NCBI RefSeq assembly: GCF_024639605.1
Contig: NZ_JAHEHZ010000006.1
Location: 1-48,206, forward strand
Reading direction: 5' to 3'
Length of the DNA: 48,206 nucleotides
Source: Roseobacter sp.
GTDB lineage: Bacteria; Pseudomonadota; Alphaproteobacteria; Rhodobacterales; Rhodobacteraceae
Shown here piece by piece: positions 16,069 through 26,221 of this stretch (its first letter is position 1; the number at the start of each line of letters is the position of its first letter). The notes below the pieces were generated by a model. It saw nothing but the letters and a program-made list of their open reading frames with translations. It had not been told where the DNA came from and searched no databases. The translations under genes and the position numbers were made by a program.

Positions 16069-16977
16069 TCAGGTGTTGCCATCCCGGAAATCCAGCCCCA
16101 TTTCGGAATAGCGTTCCGCCTCATCAAGCCAGTCCGGCCGCACTTTAACCTGAAGAAAGAGATGCACGCGGCGGCCCAGAAACGCTTCTAGTTCCTCGCG
16201 GGAGGCTTTTGACACCGCTTTGATCGTTTCGCCCTTATGGCCAAGCACGATCCCCTTATGACCATCGCGCACCACATAGATCAGCTGGTCGATCTTTGCG
16301 GAGCCGTCCTTGCGCTCTTCCCAGTTCTCGGTCTCCACGGTGAGCTGATAGGGCAGCTCCTGATGCAGGCGCAGCGTCAGCTTCTCACGCGTCATTTCAG
16401 CCGCGATCATACGCATCGGCAGGTCGGCAATCTGGTCTTCGGGGTAAAGCCACGGCCCTTCCGGCACCTGCTCTGCAAGCCACTGGCGCAAAGCCTCCAC
16501 ACCATGACCGCGCTCCGCCGAGATCATGAATGTCTGTGCAAATTCATACCGCGCGTTGAGTTCCTTTGAGAGCCCCAGCAGAACTTCCGCCTGAACCCGG
16601 TCGATCTTGTTGATGGCAAGCGCCACGGAGCGCCCCTCTCCGATCTCTGACAGACGTTCCAGAATGCGGCCCACACCCTCGGTCAGCCCGCGGTGCGCCT
16701 CCACCATGAGCACCACGACGTCTGCATCCGCGGCACCGCTCCAGGCCGCGGCCACCATCGCCCGGTCCAGCCGGCGCCGCGGCTGAAAAAGACCCGGCGT
16801 ATCAACGAACACGATCTGGGCGTCGCCTTCCATCGCAACTCCACGGATCCGCGCCCGTGTTGTCTGTACCTTATGGGTGACGATCGACACCTTGGCGCCG
16901 ACCATCCGGTTCAGCAGCGTTGATTTACCTGCATTGGGCTCCCCGATCAGGGCAACAAATCCCGCGCGCGTCGTCAT
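16069..16977 (-). CDS. era: GTPase Era
   Basis: Era binds 16S rRNA near its 3' end and is needed for 30S subunit maturation. The 302-residue protein has G1 GEPNAGKST, the switch region [12 protein letters not shown]3 DTPGLF, G4 NKIDRV, and the C-terminal KH domain with [25 protein letters not shown] and the closing [11 protein letters not shown]. The ATG overlaps the rnc stop (ATGA), the classic rnc-era coupling. Confidence 0.97.
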   Translation of the reverse strand: MTTRAGFVALIGEPNAGKSTLLNRMVGAKVSIVTHKVQTTRARIRGVAMEGDAQIVFVDTPGLFQPRRRLDRAMVAAAWSGAADADVVVLMVEAHRGLTEGVGRILERLSEIGEGRSVALAINKIDRVQAEVLLGLSKELNARYEFAQTFMISAERGHGVEALRQWLAEQVPEGPWLYPEDQIADLPMRMIAAEMTREKLTLRLHQELPYQLTVETENWEERKDGSAKIDQLIYVVRDGHKGIVLGHKGETIKAVSKASREELEAFLGRRVHLFLQVKVRPDWLDEAERYSEMGLDFRDGNT

Positions 16978-17660
16978 GATCTGCTCTCCAGTTTTGCCAG
17001 TAATGCAGCCGCAGCAGCCTGTTCAGCCTGCCGTTTTGATCCGGCGCTCGCCGCTTCGCTCTCTCCGGTGTCGAGCCGGACGGTAATCGTGAAGACAGGC
17101 GCATGATCCGGTCCGCTCCGGGCGGTCTCAACGTATTCGGGTGGTTGTTGTTTACGCGCCTGCGCCCATTCCTGCAAAGCGGTCTTTGCATCGCGGGCGT
17201 CCTCTTCAACCTCATGCACCCGTTTGCCCCAGAGCCGCAGGATCATCTCCCGGGCCGGTTCAAACCCCGCATCAAGGTACACGGCCGCTATCACGGCCTC
17301 AATCGCATCCCCCAGAAGCGCCTGCTTGCGCCGCCCGCCGGAGAGCATTTCCGACCGTCCCAGCCGCAGCACAGCCCCCAGATTGATCTCGCGCGCAACA
17401 TCCGCACAGGTCTCCTTGCGCACCAGCGCGTTGAACCGGGGCGCAAGCTGTCCTTCGCTGGCCTTGTCGTCGGATACAAGCAGCGCCTCGGCCATCACCA
17501 GACCCAGCACCCGGTCACCCAGAAATTCCAGCCGCTGGTTATCGTCCCGGTTTGCCGTTGAAACAGACGAATGGGTAACCGCTTCAACAAGCAGTTCCGG
17601 GCGCACGAACTCATAACCCAGCCGGTCCTGAAAGGACTTCAGCTCGCCCGCGAGTTTCAC
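16974..17660 (-). CDS. rnc: Ribonuclease III
   Basis: Cleaves double-stranded RNA in rRNA and mRNA processing. The 228-residue protein has the RNase III signature [14 protein letters not shown], the second catalytic block [17 protein letters not shown], and a C-terminal double-stranded RNA-binding domain ([14 protein letters not shown] to [13 protein letters not shown]). The start is a GTG at 17660, overlapping the lepB stop as GTGA. Together with the ATGA into era this indicates a tightly coupled lepB-rnc-era mRNA. Confidence 0.97.
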   Translation of the reverse strand: MKLAGELKSFQDRLGYEFVRPELLVEAVTHSSVSTANRDDNQRLEFLGDRVLGLVMAEALLVSDDKASEGQLAPRFNALVRKETCADVAREINLGAVLRLGRSEMLSGGRRKQALLGDAIEAVIAAVYLDAGFEPAREMILRLWGKRVHEVEEDARDAKTALQEWAQARKQQPPEYVETARSGPDHAPVFTITVRLDTGESEAASAGSKRQAEQAAAAALLAKLESRS

Positions 17661-18496
17661 TCAACAGCCTTAAAGAACCGGTCGCCACGCCAGGTCCAGA
17701 TAAAAAGCATCGACCGCCCTGCCGAGGAGAACATGATACGATCCGCCCGCCCGATCAGGTTTTCATAGGGCACGAAACCGACCCCCTGTACGCGCTGTGA
17801 CAAACGGCTGTCTGCGGAGTTATCGCGGTTGTCACCGATAAAGAAATAATGCCCTTCAGGCACCGTATAAATGCTGGTGCGGTCAGACCCCTGCGAGGCG
17901 ATATCAAGCACTGCATATTGCCTGCCGCCGGGCAGCGTCTCGATCGCACGCGCTTTGCGGCATTCTCCGCCATCACCCACCGGCCCGTTCATGCAGCGCG
18001 GGCGCCGGCCCTCGGGCCCCTGAGGCGCCATTTCTTCGACAAAAGTGCCATCGGGCTCCTGCGGCACCTCTGCACCGTTCAGCCACAGAACCCCGGCACG
18101 CATCTGAATCGTGTCGCCGGGCTTACCAATCAGGCGTTTAATATAATCCCTGCCCGAAACCGGATGGCGAAATACCACGACGTCTCCGCGTTCCGGCTCG
18201 CCCCCCCAGATGCGGGTGTTTTCACCATCGAGAAAGCCGCAGATATCCTGGGCATCCACGTCGATACCAAAGCGCGGCATATAAAGGCTGGGACAGGACG
18301 CATATGAGTAGCCATAGGCCATCTTGTTTACAAAAAGGAAATCACCGACCAGCAGCGTCTCTTTCATCGAGCCTGACGGAATCCAGAACGGCTGAAAGAA
18401 CAGCGTCCGGAAGACACCTGCGATCAGCAGCGCATAAACTACTGTCTTCACCGTCTCGACGAAAGCATTCGGCGATTTTGCGTCTTTTTCGGCCAT
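17657..18496 (-). CDS. lepB: Signal peptidase I
   Basis: Inner-membrane serine protease that removes Sec and Tat signal peptides. In the 279-residue protein a membrane segment (about 16-35) precedes the catalytic Ser43 in PSGSMKETL; the general base is Lys120 in [14 protein letters not shown]; the family boxes GDVVVFRHP and [14 protein letters not shown] are present. The ATG at 18496 is preferred over an open frame reaching 18601, because MAEKDAKSP leads directly to the membrane segment; no strong ribosome-binding site is seen. It lies in the acpS-lepB-rnc-era order. Confidence 0.96.
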   Translation of the reverse strand: MAEKDAKSPNAFVETVKTVVYALLIAGVFRTLFFQPFWIPSGSMKETLLVGDFLFVNKMAYGYSYASCPSLYMPRFGIDVDAQDICGFLDGENTRIWGGEPERGDVVVFRHPVSGRDYIKRLIGKPGDTIQMRAGVLWLNGAEVPQEPDGTFVEEMAPQGPEGRRPRCMNGPVGDGGECRKARAIETLPGGRQYAVLDIASQGSDRTSIYTVPEGHYFFIGDNRDNSADSRLSQRVQGVGFVPYENLIGRADRIMFSSAGRSMLFIWTWRGDRFFKAVE

Positions 18497-18584
18497 GTGG
18501 CGGATATCCCGTTTGGTTTGGGCGGTAATGCGAAGGCGCGGAGGGGAAGTCAAGGTGCGCCGGCGCAAGCTTGCGTGCGCGGGG

Positions 18585-18600
18585 TGTCCCTGCGGGGACA
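18585..18600. other. Small hairpin in the acpS-lepB spacer
   Basis: TGTCCC and GGGACA form a perfect 6-bp stem around a four-base loop in the 170-base gap before lepB. The gap also has GC-rich palindromic bits (GCGCCGGCGC at 18557-18566). It is probably part of the lepB leader; no function can be assigned. Confidence 0.3.
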
Positions 18601-18666
18601 ATTGCCTTTGCTGTCAGGCACTGCAGGCATTGCCCACAGGGATTTTCAGCACCCGTAAACTGCGCG

Positions 18667-19071
18667 TCACTCTTTGGCGGGCAGCGCTTCGATAACGACA
18701 AAGGCCTGCGCCCAGGGGTGATCATCGGTGAGTGTTACGTGGATCACGGCCTCAAATCCCGGCGGTGTCATTGCGTCGAGCCGGTCACGCGCCCAGCCGG
18801 TCACGTGCATCACAGGCTGGCCCGTGCGCAGATTGGTAACCGCCATGTCTTTCCAGGAAATGCCCATCGCAAGGCCGGTCCCCAGCGCCTTGGAACATGC
18901 CTCTTTCGCGGCCCACCGCTTGGCATAAGTGCCTGCCACGTCTTTGCGCCGTTCAGCTTTGCGCTGCTCCGTTTCTGTGAACACCCGGTTGCGGAACCGG
19001 TCTCCGAACCGGTCCAGCGTGCCCTGAATCCGGTCGATATTTGCAAGGTCTGTACCGATCCCGAGGATCAT
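18667..19071 (-). CDS. acpS: Holo-[acyl-carrier-protein] synthase
   Basis: Transfers the phosphopantetheine arm from CoA to acyl carrier protein. The 134-residue protein shows [14 protein letters not shown] at the start (Asp in GIGTDL is a metal ligand) and the second signature [16 protein letters not shown]. The ATG at 19071 with GAGGAG nine bases upstream is used. Gene order pdxJ-acpS-lepB is conserved in alphaproteobacteria, but here a membrane-protein gene lies between pdxJ and acpS. Confidence 0.96.
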   Translation of the reverse strand: MILGIGTDLANIDRIQGTLDRFGDRFRNRVFTETEQRKAERRKDVAGTYAKRWAAKEACSKALGTGLAMGISWKDMAVTNLRTGQPVMHVTGWARDRLDAMTPPGFEAVIHVTLTDDHPWAQAFVVIEALPAKE

Positions 19072-19238
19072 TGCGCCGCTCCTCTGCCGCTGCCGGGTTC
19101 CGCGTTTATGCGACATCTGCCCTGGCTGCGACTGTGGTAGCCTATTGAAAGCGCGGCGACAATCGGCGCGCGGCGGGTTGATCCGGCCCTCGCGGCGTCG
19201 TGTCTGCCACGCTGATACAGGCGGCGCGGGATTCTCAA

Positions 19239-19661
19239 TCAGCCGGCGGGCCGGTCAAGCACCAGTTTTAACCCGGCCTCGTAGCTGAACCTCACCACAA
19301 TACAACTCGCCCCGGCAAGAATAACAATCGAAAGGCCGAACGTCAGCGGTTCAATCTCGCGCAGGCCATCGGCATGCCCGGTGTCCAGCAGAAGTGAAAT
19401 CGCGTAAAACGCGTCAACAACCAGCGCCGTGATCGCCGTCATGCTGAGTGCTGCAAGCCAGATCAGCTGGCGTTCCGGCCAGGCCTTTCTGGTGCGGGCA
19501 TAATTCTGTCCCTCCAGCAAAGCGGCCATAACAACAGCAGCACCCGCGACCGGCAGCATACTGATGTGGCTGCCCGTCAGGCTTGCAATGCCCTGAACCA
19601 CGACGGATGCCGAGAGAAGCATCGCCATGGCTGTGCTGATGAACCAAAATGGTCGGAACAT
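19239..19661 (-). CDS. Small membrane protein, resembling the ABZJ_00895 family
   Basis: A 140-residue protein with about four hydrophobic segments: near 10-28 ([19 protein letters not shown]), 35-50, 70-95 ([21 protein letters not shown]) and 110-130. A short polar stretch [16 protein letters not shown] lies between segments two and three. The arrangement recalls ABZJ_00895-type proteins of unknown function, an assignment made from general pattern only. The Met at 19661 is preferred to 19685, which has no ribosome-binding site. It is inserted between pdxJ and acpS, with a palindrome upstream suggesting separate control. Confidence 0.65.
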   Translation of the reverse strand: MFRPFWFISTAMAMLLSASVVVQGIASLTGSHISMLPVAGAAVVMAALLEGQNYARTRKAWPERQLIWLAALSMTAITALVVDAFYAISLLLDTGHADGLREIEPLTFGLSIVILAGASCIVVRFSYEAGLKLVLDRPAG

Positions 19662-19719
19662 AAAACCAATACCCTGGAGAAACATAATAAACGCAACTTA
19701 AAGCTGAAATGTGGCAACA

Positions 19720-19735
19720 CTGTGTCCTGACACAG
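19720..19735. promoter_or_regulatory. 16-bp near-perfect palindrome upstream of the membrane-protein gene
   Basis: CTGTGTC-CT-GACACAG has perfect 7-bp arms and a 2-base centre, 59 bases before the start of the downstream gene. The centre is too small for a stable RNA hairpin and there is no T-run, so a DNA-binding protein site is the better reading. Confidence 0.5.
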
Positions 19736-19789
19736 TTTGAGTCAGATCCGGTTGCCCTGCCTTGATATTTTGGAAGGAGCAGGCACCCT

Positions 19790-20539
19790 TCAGGCCCGTG
19801 CTTCATCCATCAGGCGTCGCATTTCCGCGATGGCAGGTTGCAGCCCGCGAAAGATAGATTCCCCGATCAGAAAGTGCCCGATATTGAGCTCCATCACCTC
19901 CGGAAAAGCCGCCACAGGCGACACGGTTTCATAGTTCAGACCGTGTCCTGCATGTACTTCGAGCCCAAGCCCGTATGCAAATTTCGCCATTTCGCCAAGA
20001 TCGGCGAGTTCCTTTTTCACGGTCTCAGCATCACCCTCTGCATGGGCGTCGCAATAGGCACCGGTGTGCAGTTCTATGACCTGCGCGCCGATCCGGTGCG
20101 CGGCTTCGATCTGTCGTTTATCGGCTGCGATAAAAATGGAAACGCGGCATCCGGCATCGCGCAACGGCGCGATGAAATGCGCCAGACGGTTCTCCTCACG
20201 GGCCACTTCAAGACCACCCTCGGTTGTACGCTCCTCACGTTTCTCCGGCACAATACAGACCGCATGAGGCTGGTGCCGCAGGGCAATCTGCTGCATCTCG
20301 GAGGTTGCGGCCATCTCAAAATTCAGCGGAACCGTCAGAACGTCCATAAGCCCCTCGATGTCGGCGTCAGATATATGCCGCCGGTCTTCGCGCAGGTGCG
20401 CGGTAATGCCGTCCGCACCGGCCTCCTGTGCAATCCGCGCGGCACGCAGAGGGTCGGGATAATCACCGCCACGCGCATTCCGCACTGTGGCCACATGATC
20501 TATGTTTACGCCAAGGCGCAGTTTTTTCGTGTCAGACAT
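19790..20539 (-). CDS. pdxJ: Pyridoxine 5'-phosphate synthase
   Basis: Condenses 1-deoxyxylulose 5-phosphate with 3-amino-2-oxopropyl phosphate in the DXP-dependent route to vitamin B6. The 249-residue TIM barrel opens with [17 protein letters not shown] and includes [54 protein letters not shown] and [12 protein letters not shown], the complete set of PdxJ active-site stretches. A GGAGG box stands before the ATG. It follows the DUF2062 gene by 12 bases. Confidence 0.97.
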   Translation of the reverse strand: MSDTKKLRLGVNIDHVATVRNARGGDYPDPLRAARIAQEAGADGITAHLREDRRHISDADIEGLMDVLTVPLNFEMAATSEMQQIALRHQPHAVCIVPEKREERTTEGGLEVAREENRLAHFIAPLRDAGCRVSIFIAADKRQIEAAHRIGAQVIELHTGAYCDAHAEGDAETVKKELADLGEMAKFAYGLGLEVHAGHGLNYETVSPVAAFPEVMELNIGHFLIGESIFRGLQPAIAEMRRLMDEARA

Positions 20540-20551
20540 GGTGTCCTCCGT

Positions 20552-21226
20552 CTATTCCCCGGCAGAATGTTGTTCGGCCTTGCGTTTGGCTTCCGCTTTA
20601 GCTGCGGCTTTTGCCTTTATCTCGATCAGCTTTTGTTTGATCATCCCTTTGCGGCGTTTCTGATACACGCGGATGACAGGCACCGAGAGATAGTAACAAA
20701 GCGTCGCAAAGAAAATACCCGGCAGAACACCGCCCACCATATATGGAAAAAAGATCTCGTCGTAAAAAACACCGAGCCGCGACCAGTCAGCGGTGGCATC
20801 GGTGAAAATCGCCATAAAGTTGTCTTTCAGATCCGCGCCGGCATCCACGAACTTCCCGCCAAAAGACCGCTGAACGCTTTCGTCCATCTTGCCGCCGAGA
20901 AGCCAGTGCCCGGTGGAGAGGGCTGCGACACCGATTGGCACATAGGTCAGCGGATTACCAAAAAACGTGGCCATCAGAGAGGCGATCACATTGCCGCGCA
21001 TAACGGTCGCCAGTCCGGCCGCGATAAAGAAGTGAAATCCGTAAAAAGGCGTGAAAGACGCAAATACCCCCGCCCAGATGCCCCGGGCGATCCGCTCCGG
21101 GCTGTCCGGCAGACGCCGCATACGGTGTTTGACATAGTGAAAGGCCCGTGCCCAACCGCCGCGCGGCCACAGAAATTCAAGCACAGCACGGGGCCAGCTT
21201 TTGGGAACTCTGCGTTTGAAGACCAA
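20552..21226 (-). CDS. DUF2062 membrane protein
   Basis: A 224-residue membrane protein of the DUF2062 family, function unknown. The family core is visible: GGWARAFHYVKHRMRRLPDSPERIARGIWAGVFASFTPFYG, then FFGNPLTYVPIG, with several hydrophobic segments and a basic C-terminal tail rich in Lys/Ala. Two starts are possible: an ATG at 21265 without a good ribosome-binding site, or a TTG at 21226 with AAGGA seven bases upstream. The latter gives the VFKRR opening usual for the family, so I use it. It lies between rsh and pdxJ. Confidence 0.85.
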   Translation of the reverse strand: MVFKRRVPKSWPRAVLEFLWPRGGWARAFHYVKHRMRRLPDSPERIARGIWAGVFASFTPFYGFHFFIAAGLATVMRGNVIASLMATFFGNPLTYVPIGVAALSTGHWLLGGKMDESVQRSFGGKFVDAGADLKDNFMAIFTDATADWSRLGVFYDEIFFPYMVGGVLPGIFFATLCYYLSVPVIRVYQKRRKGMIKQKLIEIKAKAAAKAEAKRKAEQHSAGE

Positions 21227-21307
21227 GAAGTTGTCCTTGTTTGAGCGGTCCGGGGTCCGGATCATTTCACCGTTAGATTATGACAACCCGATGGCCCGGA
21301 TGGGACA

Positions 21308-23470
21308 TCAGGCAGGAGATTCGACTGAAGGCCGCGACATGTTGCGCGCGCGGGACACCGCCGCAACATCGCTCTCAGCCTCAAGCGTCAGCATCAAAGA
21401 GTGCAGATGCGCGACATCCCTGAGTTCCACATAGATCAGAAGACGGTAAAAGTCAGGTTTCCTGTCGATAAATTGCAGGTCAGAAATATTTGCACGGGTT
21501 TCGCCGATCAGCGTACAGATGCGCCCCAGGGTGCCTGCGTCATTATTCAGCGTGACCTCAAGCGTCGCACCATAAACCGCCGGGTGGCTGCCGTCGTGCC
21601 AGTGCAGATCGAGCCAGCGCTCTGGCTGATCTTCGTAAGCGCCGAGACGGTCACAATCGATGGCATGAACAACCACACCGCGCCCGCGGAAAGTAATACC
21701 CACGATCCGCTCTCCGGGCAGCGGCTGGCAACAGAATGCGCGCTCAAACGACTGCCCCGGCGACAGGCCGATCACCGCGCGGCGCACGTCGACCTTCTCT
21801 CCCGGTTTCGGGACAAGATCCGGGTAGACCGACTGCACCACTTCACGCCCGGTGATCTCGGCACTGCCGAGACGCGCCATCAGATCATCGCGGTCTTTCA
21901 GGCGCATATTGCGCGCCGCCGTCGACAGCGCCTTGTCGGTGGCTTTGCGGCCCACATGCTCAAACGCCGAACGAGCCAGTTCGCGCCCGAGTTTCACAAA
22001 CCGCGCACGGTCTTCTTCACGCAGCGATTTACGGATGGCTGAACGCGCTTTGCCGGTCGTTGCAATGTCGAGCCACGTGGCCTGCGGGCTCTGCCCCTCG
22101 GCGGTGATGATCTCAACAGACTGTCCGTTTTTCAGCCGCGTCCAGAGCGGCACGCGCATGTGGTCGACCTTGGCCCCGACACAGGCCATGCCGATCCGGG
22201 TGTGAATGGCAAAAGCAAAATCGATCGGCGTTGCCCCGCGCGGCAGTTTCACCACCTCGCCCTTTGGTGTGAAGCAAAAGACCTGATCGGAATACATCTC
22301 AAGCTTGACCGCTTCGAGAAAGTCTTCGTGATCCTCTTCGGCGTCAAACTGTTCGGTCAGCGTGGTAATCCAGCGCGCCGGATCCACCGCAAAGGGGTTC
22401 TGTGAGCGCACACCGTCGCGATAAGACCAGTGGGCGGCCACACCGGTTTCGGCCACGTCGTGCATCTGGATGGTGCGGATCTGGACTTCAACGCGTTTGC
22501 CGTCCCGTCCGGAAACGGTGGTATGGATCGACCGGTATCCGTTTGTTTTTGGCTGGCTGATGTAATCCTTGAAGCGGCCCGGCACCGCGCGCCAGCGCTG
22601 GTGAATGGCCCCGAGGGCGCGGTAGCAGTCTTCCTCGCTGCTCGTTATGATCCGGAAGCCGTAAATATCCGACAGGCGGCTGAAGCTCTGGTCTTTCTCC
22701 TGCATTTTGCGCCAGATCGAATAGGGTTTTTTCGCACGGCCCAGAACTTCTGCTTCCACGCCCGCCTTGTCCAGTTCCAGCCGCATATCGCCGGTGATCC
22801 GCTGGATCACATCGCCCGATTCACGCTGCAGGTTGATAAATCGCCGGATAATCGAGGCACGTCCGTCCGGGTTGAGCACACGAAACGCAAGATCCTCGAG
22901 TTCTTCGCGCATCCATTGCATACCCATGCGCCCGGCGAGCGGGGCAAAAATATCCATGGTCTCCCGTGCTTTTTGCGCCTGTTTGTCCTGACGCATGGCC
23001 TTGATGGTGCGCATATTGTGCAGACGGTCGGCGAGCTTGACCAGAATGACCCGCAGATCCTTGGACATCGCCATGAAGAGTTTGCGGAAATTTTCGGCCT
23101 GTTTTGTCTCGGTGGAATTGAGCTGCAGGTTCGTCAGCTTGGTGACACCGTCCACGAGCCCTGCCACTTCCGGGCCGAAGAGCTTTTCGACCTCGGAATA
23201 AGAGGCTTTGGTGTCCTCGATCGTGTCATGCAGCAGGGCAGTAATGATTGTCGCATCATCCAGCTGCTGTTCTGTCAGAATCGCAGCAACCGCGACGGGA
23301 TGACTGAAATAAGGCTCGCCCGAATGCCGCAGCTGCCCTTCATGCATATCGCGCCCGTAGTCATAGGCGGCACGGATCTGCTTTGCATTTGTCTTCGGGT
23401 TGTAGTTTCTGACCAGAGCGATGAGACCATCCGCTGAAATGCCGAGATCTTCATCTGCTGTGATCGTCAT
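21308..23470 (-). CDS. rsh: Bifunctional (p)ppGpp synthetase/hydrolase (Rsh, RelA/SpoT type)
   Basis: Makes and degrades the stringent-response alarmone. The 720-residue protein has the N-terminal HD hydrolase domain with His57 and the intact HDTIED motif (81-86), so hydrolysis should be active; the synthetase domain with KKPYSIWRKM and YGFRIIT; a TGS domain (QVFCFTPKGEVVKLPRGATPIDFAF); a conserved alanine/helical region; and a C-terminal ACT domain (ATLEVTLNNDAGTLGRI). This is the single long Rsh usual for alphaproteobacteria. It follows rpoZ by 34 bases, the standard order. Confidence 0.97.
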   Translation of the reverse strand: MTITADEDLGISADGLIALVRNYNPKTNAKQIRAAYDYGRDMHEGQLRHSGEPYFSHPVAVAAILTEQQLDDATIITALLHDTIEDTKASYSEVEKLFGPEVAGLVDGVTKLTNLQLNSTETKQAENFRKLFMAMSKDLRVILVKLADRLHNMRTIKAMRQDKQAQKARETMDIFAPLAGRMGMQWMREELEDLAFRVLNPDGRASIIRRFINLQRESGDVIQRITGDMRLELDKAGVEAEVLGRAKKPYSIWRKMQEKDQSFSRLSDIYGFRIITSSEEDCYRALGAIHQRWRAVPGRFKDYISQPKTNGYRSIHTTVSGRDGKRVEVQIRTIQMHDVAETGVAAHWSYRDGVRSQNPFAVDPARWITTLTEQFDAEEDHEDFLEAVKLEMYSDQVFCFTPKGEVVKLPRGATPIDFAFAIHTRIGMACVGAKVDHMRVPLWTRLKNGQSVEIITAEGQSPQATWLDIATTGKARSAIRKSLREEDRARFVKLGRELARSAFEHVGRKATDKALSTAARNMRLKDRDDLMARLGSAEITGREVVQSVYPDLVPKPGEKVDVRRAVIGLSPGQSFERAFCCQPLPGERIVGITFRGRGVVVHAIDCDRLGAYEDQPERWLDLHWHDGSHPAVYGATLEVTLNNDAGTLGRICTLIGETRANISDLQFIDRKPDFYRLLIYVELRDVAHLHSLMLTLEAESDVAAVSRARNMSRPSVESPA

Positions 23471-23504
23471 CCCGTCCGCCCTTCAGGCCGGGGAGGAGCT
23501 GATA

Positions 23505-23858
23505 TCAGCCCTGCCCCTGTGCGGCCATAAGCTGGCGCAGCAGCATCTCTTCGGACATGCTGTCTTCTTCCGGCTTGTCCTGTTCGGCCCCCATCAGAAG
23601 CGCCATTGCGTCTTCTTCCGGCTCATCAACCTCGATCTGGTTCTGATTGCTCTCGATCAGGCGCTCGCGCAGCTCTTCGGCGCTCTGCGTCTCATCGGCG
23701 ATTTCACGCAGGGACACGACAGGGTTCTTGTCGTTGTCACGGTTCACGGTGATCGCAGCGCCGGAGGAAATCTCACGTGCACGATGCGCAGCCAGCATAA
23801 CCAGTTCGAAACGGTTCGGGACTTTATCGACGCAATCTTCAACGGTGACGCGGGCCAT
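23505..23858 (-). CDS. rpoZ: RNA polymerase omega subunit
   Basis: Omega supports assembly of RNA polymerase and mediates part of the ppGpp effect. The 117-residue protein starts [29 protein letters not shown], the defining omega sequence, and is followed by an acidic tail ([21 protein letters not shown]). GGAGAG precedes the ATG. It is immediately upstream of rsh, a gene order found in many proteobacteria. Confidence 0.97.
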   Translation of the reverse strand: MARVTVEDCVDKVPNRFELVMLAAHRAREISSGAAITVNRDNDKNPVVSLREIADETQSAEELRERLIESNQNQIEVDEPEEDAMALLMGAEQDKPEEDSMSEEMLLRQLMAAQGQG

Positions 23859-23900
23859 GGAGCTCTCCAGCGGATGTAAGGTGTATCAGAAGTGCGTTAT

Positions 23901-24542
23901 CTAGGCGCCTTTATGCGGTTTTACAAGCGCAGAATGCAGCTTTTGAACCTGGTCAACAGCGCCTTGCGGCAGGGCCGCGCACATCTCAGATATGCTGCGG
24001 CCGCAGACCGGATGCACCCAGTCCGGCGCCACATCGCAAAGCGGGACCAGCACAAAGGCACGCTCCTGCATCCTCGGGTGCGGCAGGATCAGCGTCTCAG
24101 GCGCCCGTTTCATCTGGTCGTCGAGCGTCAGGTTATACCATTCTTTGTGGGTCGAGCTGTCCGGGTGTACCAGATCGCCGGCCGCGATCAGATCAAGATC
24201 AAGTCCGCGCGCACTCCACCTTACAGTGCGCTCGCGTCCGGCACCGGCCTCAATCGTATGCAACGCGGAAAGAACCTCTACCGGGCTGAGAGACGTTTCA
24301 GCCGCAAGTGCCGCATTCACAAAATCGGGACCACTGCCCGACGGAAAGGCCGGAGTGCGGTAAAGACCGCTCAGCGCGCGAATCACTCCGATCCGGTTGT
24401 TGACCCGCGACACGGCCTTTTGTAACGTTTCCGTAGGGTCACCCCAGGCCGAGGGCAGGTTCGCCCCAAGGGCAATCAGGACAACTGACCGGATTTGAGG
24501 CAGGTTTTCGCTTATGTTTGAGGGCTTGCTCTCTTGCGACAC
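23901..24542 (-). CDS. folK: 6-hydroxymethyl-7,8-dihydropterin pyrophosphokinase
   Basis: Transfers pyrophosphate from ATP to the pterin alcohol in folate synthesis. The 213-residue protein has VLIALGANLPSAWGDP, LSGLYRTPAFPSGSGPDFVNAA, the signature RWSARGLDLDLIAAGD and LPHPRMQERAFVLVPLCDV. The start is a GTG at 24542 with AAGG ten bases upstream; the first 18 residues precede the conserved core. It diverges from the NYN-domain gene and reads towards rpoZ. Confidence 0.95.
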   Translation of the reverse strand: MSQESKPSNISENLPQIRSVVLIALGANLPSAWGDPTETLQKAVSRVNNRIGVIRALSGLYRTPAFPSGSGPDFVNAALAAETSLSPVEVLSALHTIEAGAGRERTVRWSARGLDLDLIAAGDLVHPDSSTHKEWYNLTLDDQMKRAPETLILPHPRMQERAFVLVPLCDVAPDWVHPVCGRSISEMCAALPQGAVDQVQKLHSALVKPHKGA

Positions 24543-24559
24543 CTGGAAAAAACCTTATT

Positions 24560-24589
24560 TTGCGCGTCCGACGGATGCTCAACTATTAC
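24560..24589 (+). promoter_or_regulatory. Possible sigma-70-like promoter of the NYN-domain gene
   Basis: TTGCGC at 24560-24565 and TATTAC at 24584-24589 are separated by 18 bp, 49 bases before the start codon, in the 96-bp divergent region with folK. Match to consensus is moderate. Confidence 0.3.
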
Positions 24590-24638
24590 GCATAACGAAA
24601 ATCAAAGTACCAGCATCCTCCCCACGGAAGGACTGACA

Positions 24639-25193
24639 ATGTTTTATAAGGACGAGCGGCTCGCTCTGTTCATAGACGGCTCGAATCTCTACGCGGCCGC
24701 AAAAGCGCTTGGCTTTGACATCGATTACAAGCTTCTGCGGCAGGAATTTATGCGCCGCGGCAAACTTCTCCGGGCTTTTTATTACACCGCTCTGCTTGAG
24801 AATGACGAATATTCTCCGATCCGCCCGCTGGTGGACTGGCTCAACTATAACGGCTTTTCGATGGTCACCAAACCGGCCAAAGAATACACCGACAGCATGG
24901 GCCGCCGCAAAGTGAAGGGAAACATGGACATCGAACTCACCGTCGATGCCATGGAACTTGCCCCGCGCGTCGATCACATCGTTCTGTTCTCCGGCGACGG
25001 CGATTTCCGCCCCCTTGTGGAAAGCCTGCAACGCTCGGGTGTCCGGGTTTCGGTGGTCTCCACCATCCGCAGCCAGCCGCCGATGATTTCGGACGATCTG
25101 CGCCGCCAGGCCGACAACTTCATTGAGCTCGATGAGCTCAAAGACGTAATCGGCCGCCCGCCACGCGAATTTGCCGACGCAAACGAGGCCTGA
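24639..25193 (+). CDS. NYN-domain protein (LabA/DUF88 family)
   Basis: A 184-residue PIN-like NYN domain protein, a fold of metal-dependent RNases acting on RNA. The acidic residues expected at the active site are present in LFIDGSNLY, GNMDIELTVDAM and VLFSGDGDFRPL; the C-terminal SVVSTIRSQPPMISDDLRRQADNFIELDEL completes the LabA pattern. The ATG at 24639 has GGAAGGA seven bases upstream; upstream in-frame codons are not conserved in look. It is monocistronic and divergent from folK. The RNA target is unknown. Confidence 0.92.
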   Translation: MFYKDERLALFIDGSNLYAAAKALGFDIDYKLLRQEFMRRGKLLRAFYYTALLENDEYSPIRPLVDWLNYNGFSMVTKPAKEYTDSMGRRKVKGNMDIELTVDAMELAPRVDHIVLFSGDGDFRPLVESLQRSGVRVSVVSTIRSQPPMISDDLRRQADNFIELDELKDVIGRPPREFADANEA

Positions 25194-25270
25194 GGCGCCT
25201 GACCGGGCGCTGATGACTGGACGCTGAGCGGTCAAAGCCTTACCTCTGGCTCAACGAACCGGAGAACGCT

Positions 25271-26221
25271 ATGATCAGACCGCCCCTCACCCTTTATCTG
25301 GCAGCGCCCCGCGGATTTTGCGCGGGCGTGGATCGTGCAATCCGTATTGTTGAGATGGCGCTGGAGAAATGGGGCGCACCGGTCTTTGTGCGCCATGAAA
25401 TCGTGCACAACAAATACGTGGTGGACGGGCTGCGGGACAAAGGCGCCGTTTTCGTCGAAGAGCTTGCCGACTGTCCCGACGACCGGCCGGTGATCTTTTC
25501 CGCCCACGGGGTGCCGAAATCTGTGCCGCAGGCCGCTGAGAAGCGCGAGATGGTCTATGTCGATGCCACCTGTCCTCTGGTCAGCAAGGTGCATATCGAA
25601 GCACAGCGTCATGCCGATAACGGTTTGCAGATGATCATGATCGGCCATGCGGGCCACCCCGAAACCGTCGGGACCATGGGCCAGCTGCCCGAGGGCGATG
25701 TGCTGCTTGTCGAAACCCCGGCGGATGTTGCAACGGTCAATGTGCGCGATCCTGACCGCCTGGCTTATGTCACACAAACGACGCTGAGTGTGGATGACAC
25801 GGCCGATGTGGTCGCGGCGCTGCAGGCGCGGTTCCCGGCAATCGTCGGTCCGCATAAAGAAGACATCTGCTATGCCACGACCAACCGCCAGGAAGCGGTG
25901 AAGGCGATGGCACCCAAATGCGATGCCATGCTTGTGGTCGGTGCCCCGAATTCTTCCAACTCGAAACGCCTCGTCGAGGTCGGCGCGCGCGCAGGCTGCG
26001 GCTATGCGCAACTCGTACAGCGCGCGGATGATATCGACTGGCGCGCTCTGGACGGGATCAGAAGTATCGGCATCACTGCCGGGGCCTCTGCCCCCGAAGT
26101 GCTGATCAACGAGGTCATTGCAGCGTTTGAGAACCGCTATGACGTCACGCGCGAACTGGTCGAAACGGCCGTGGAAAACGTCGAGTTCAAAGTCCCCCGC
26201 GTGCTGCGGGAGCCGGCATGA
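25271..26221 (+). CDS. ispH: 4-hydroxy-3-methylbut-2-enyl diphosphate reductase
   Basis: Last step of the DXP isoprenoid pathway, an iron-sulfur enzyme making IPP and DMAPP. The three cluster cysteines are seen: Cys17 in [11 protein letters not shown], Cys101 in DATCPLVSK and Cys200 in [12 protein letters not shown]. Also present are [34 protein letters not shown] and [13 protein letters not shown]. Length 316 is normal. Its stop overlaps the next ATG (ATGA), opening a chain of four overlapping downstream genes. Confidence 0.97.
   Translation: MIRPPLTLYLAAPRGFCAGVDRAIRIVEMALEKWGAPVFVRHEIVHNKYVVDGLRDKGAVFVEELADCPDDRPVIFSAHGVPKSVPQAAEKREMVYVDATCPLVSKVHIEAQRHADNGLQMIMIGHAGHPETVGTMGQLPEGDVLLVETPADVATVNVRDPDRLAYVTQTTLSVDDTADVVAALQARFPAIVGPHKEDICYATTNRQEAVKAMAPKCDAMLVVGAPNSSNSKRLVEVGARAGCGYAQLVQRADDIDWRALDGIRSIGITAGASAPEVLINEVIAAFENRYDVTRELVETAVENVEFKVPRVLREPA

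Noticed and set aside
19838-21244. 468-residue open frame on the plus strand opposite pdxJ and DUF2062
   Set aside because: It is the complement of two secure genes with full family motifs; long antisense frames are common in GC-rich codon-biased DNA, and the translation is low-complexity Arg/His-rich.
22430-23437. 335-residue open frame opposite rsh
   Set aside because: Antisense shadow of a full-length Rsh with intact HD, synthetase, TGS and ACT domains.
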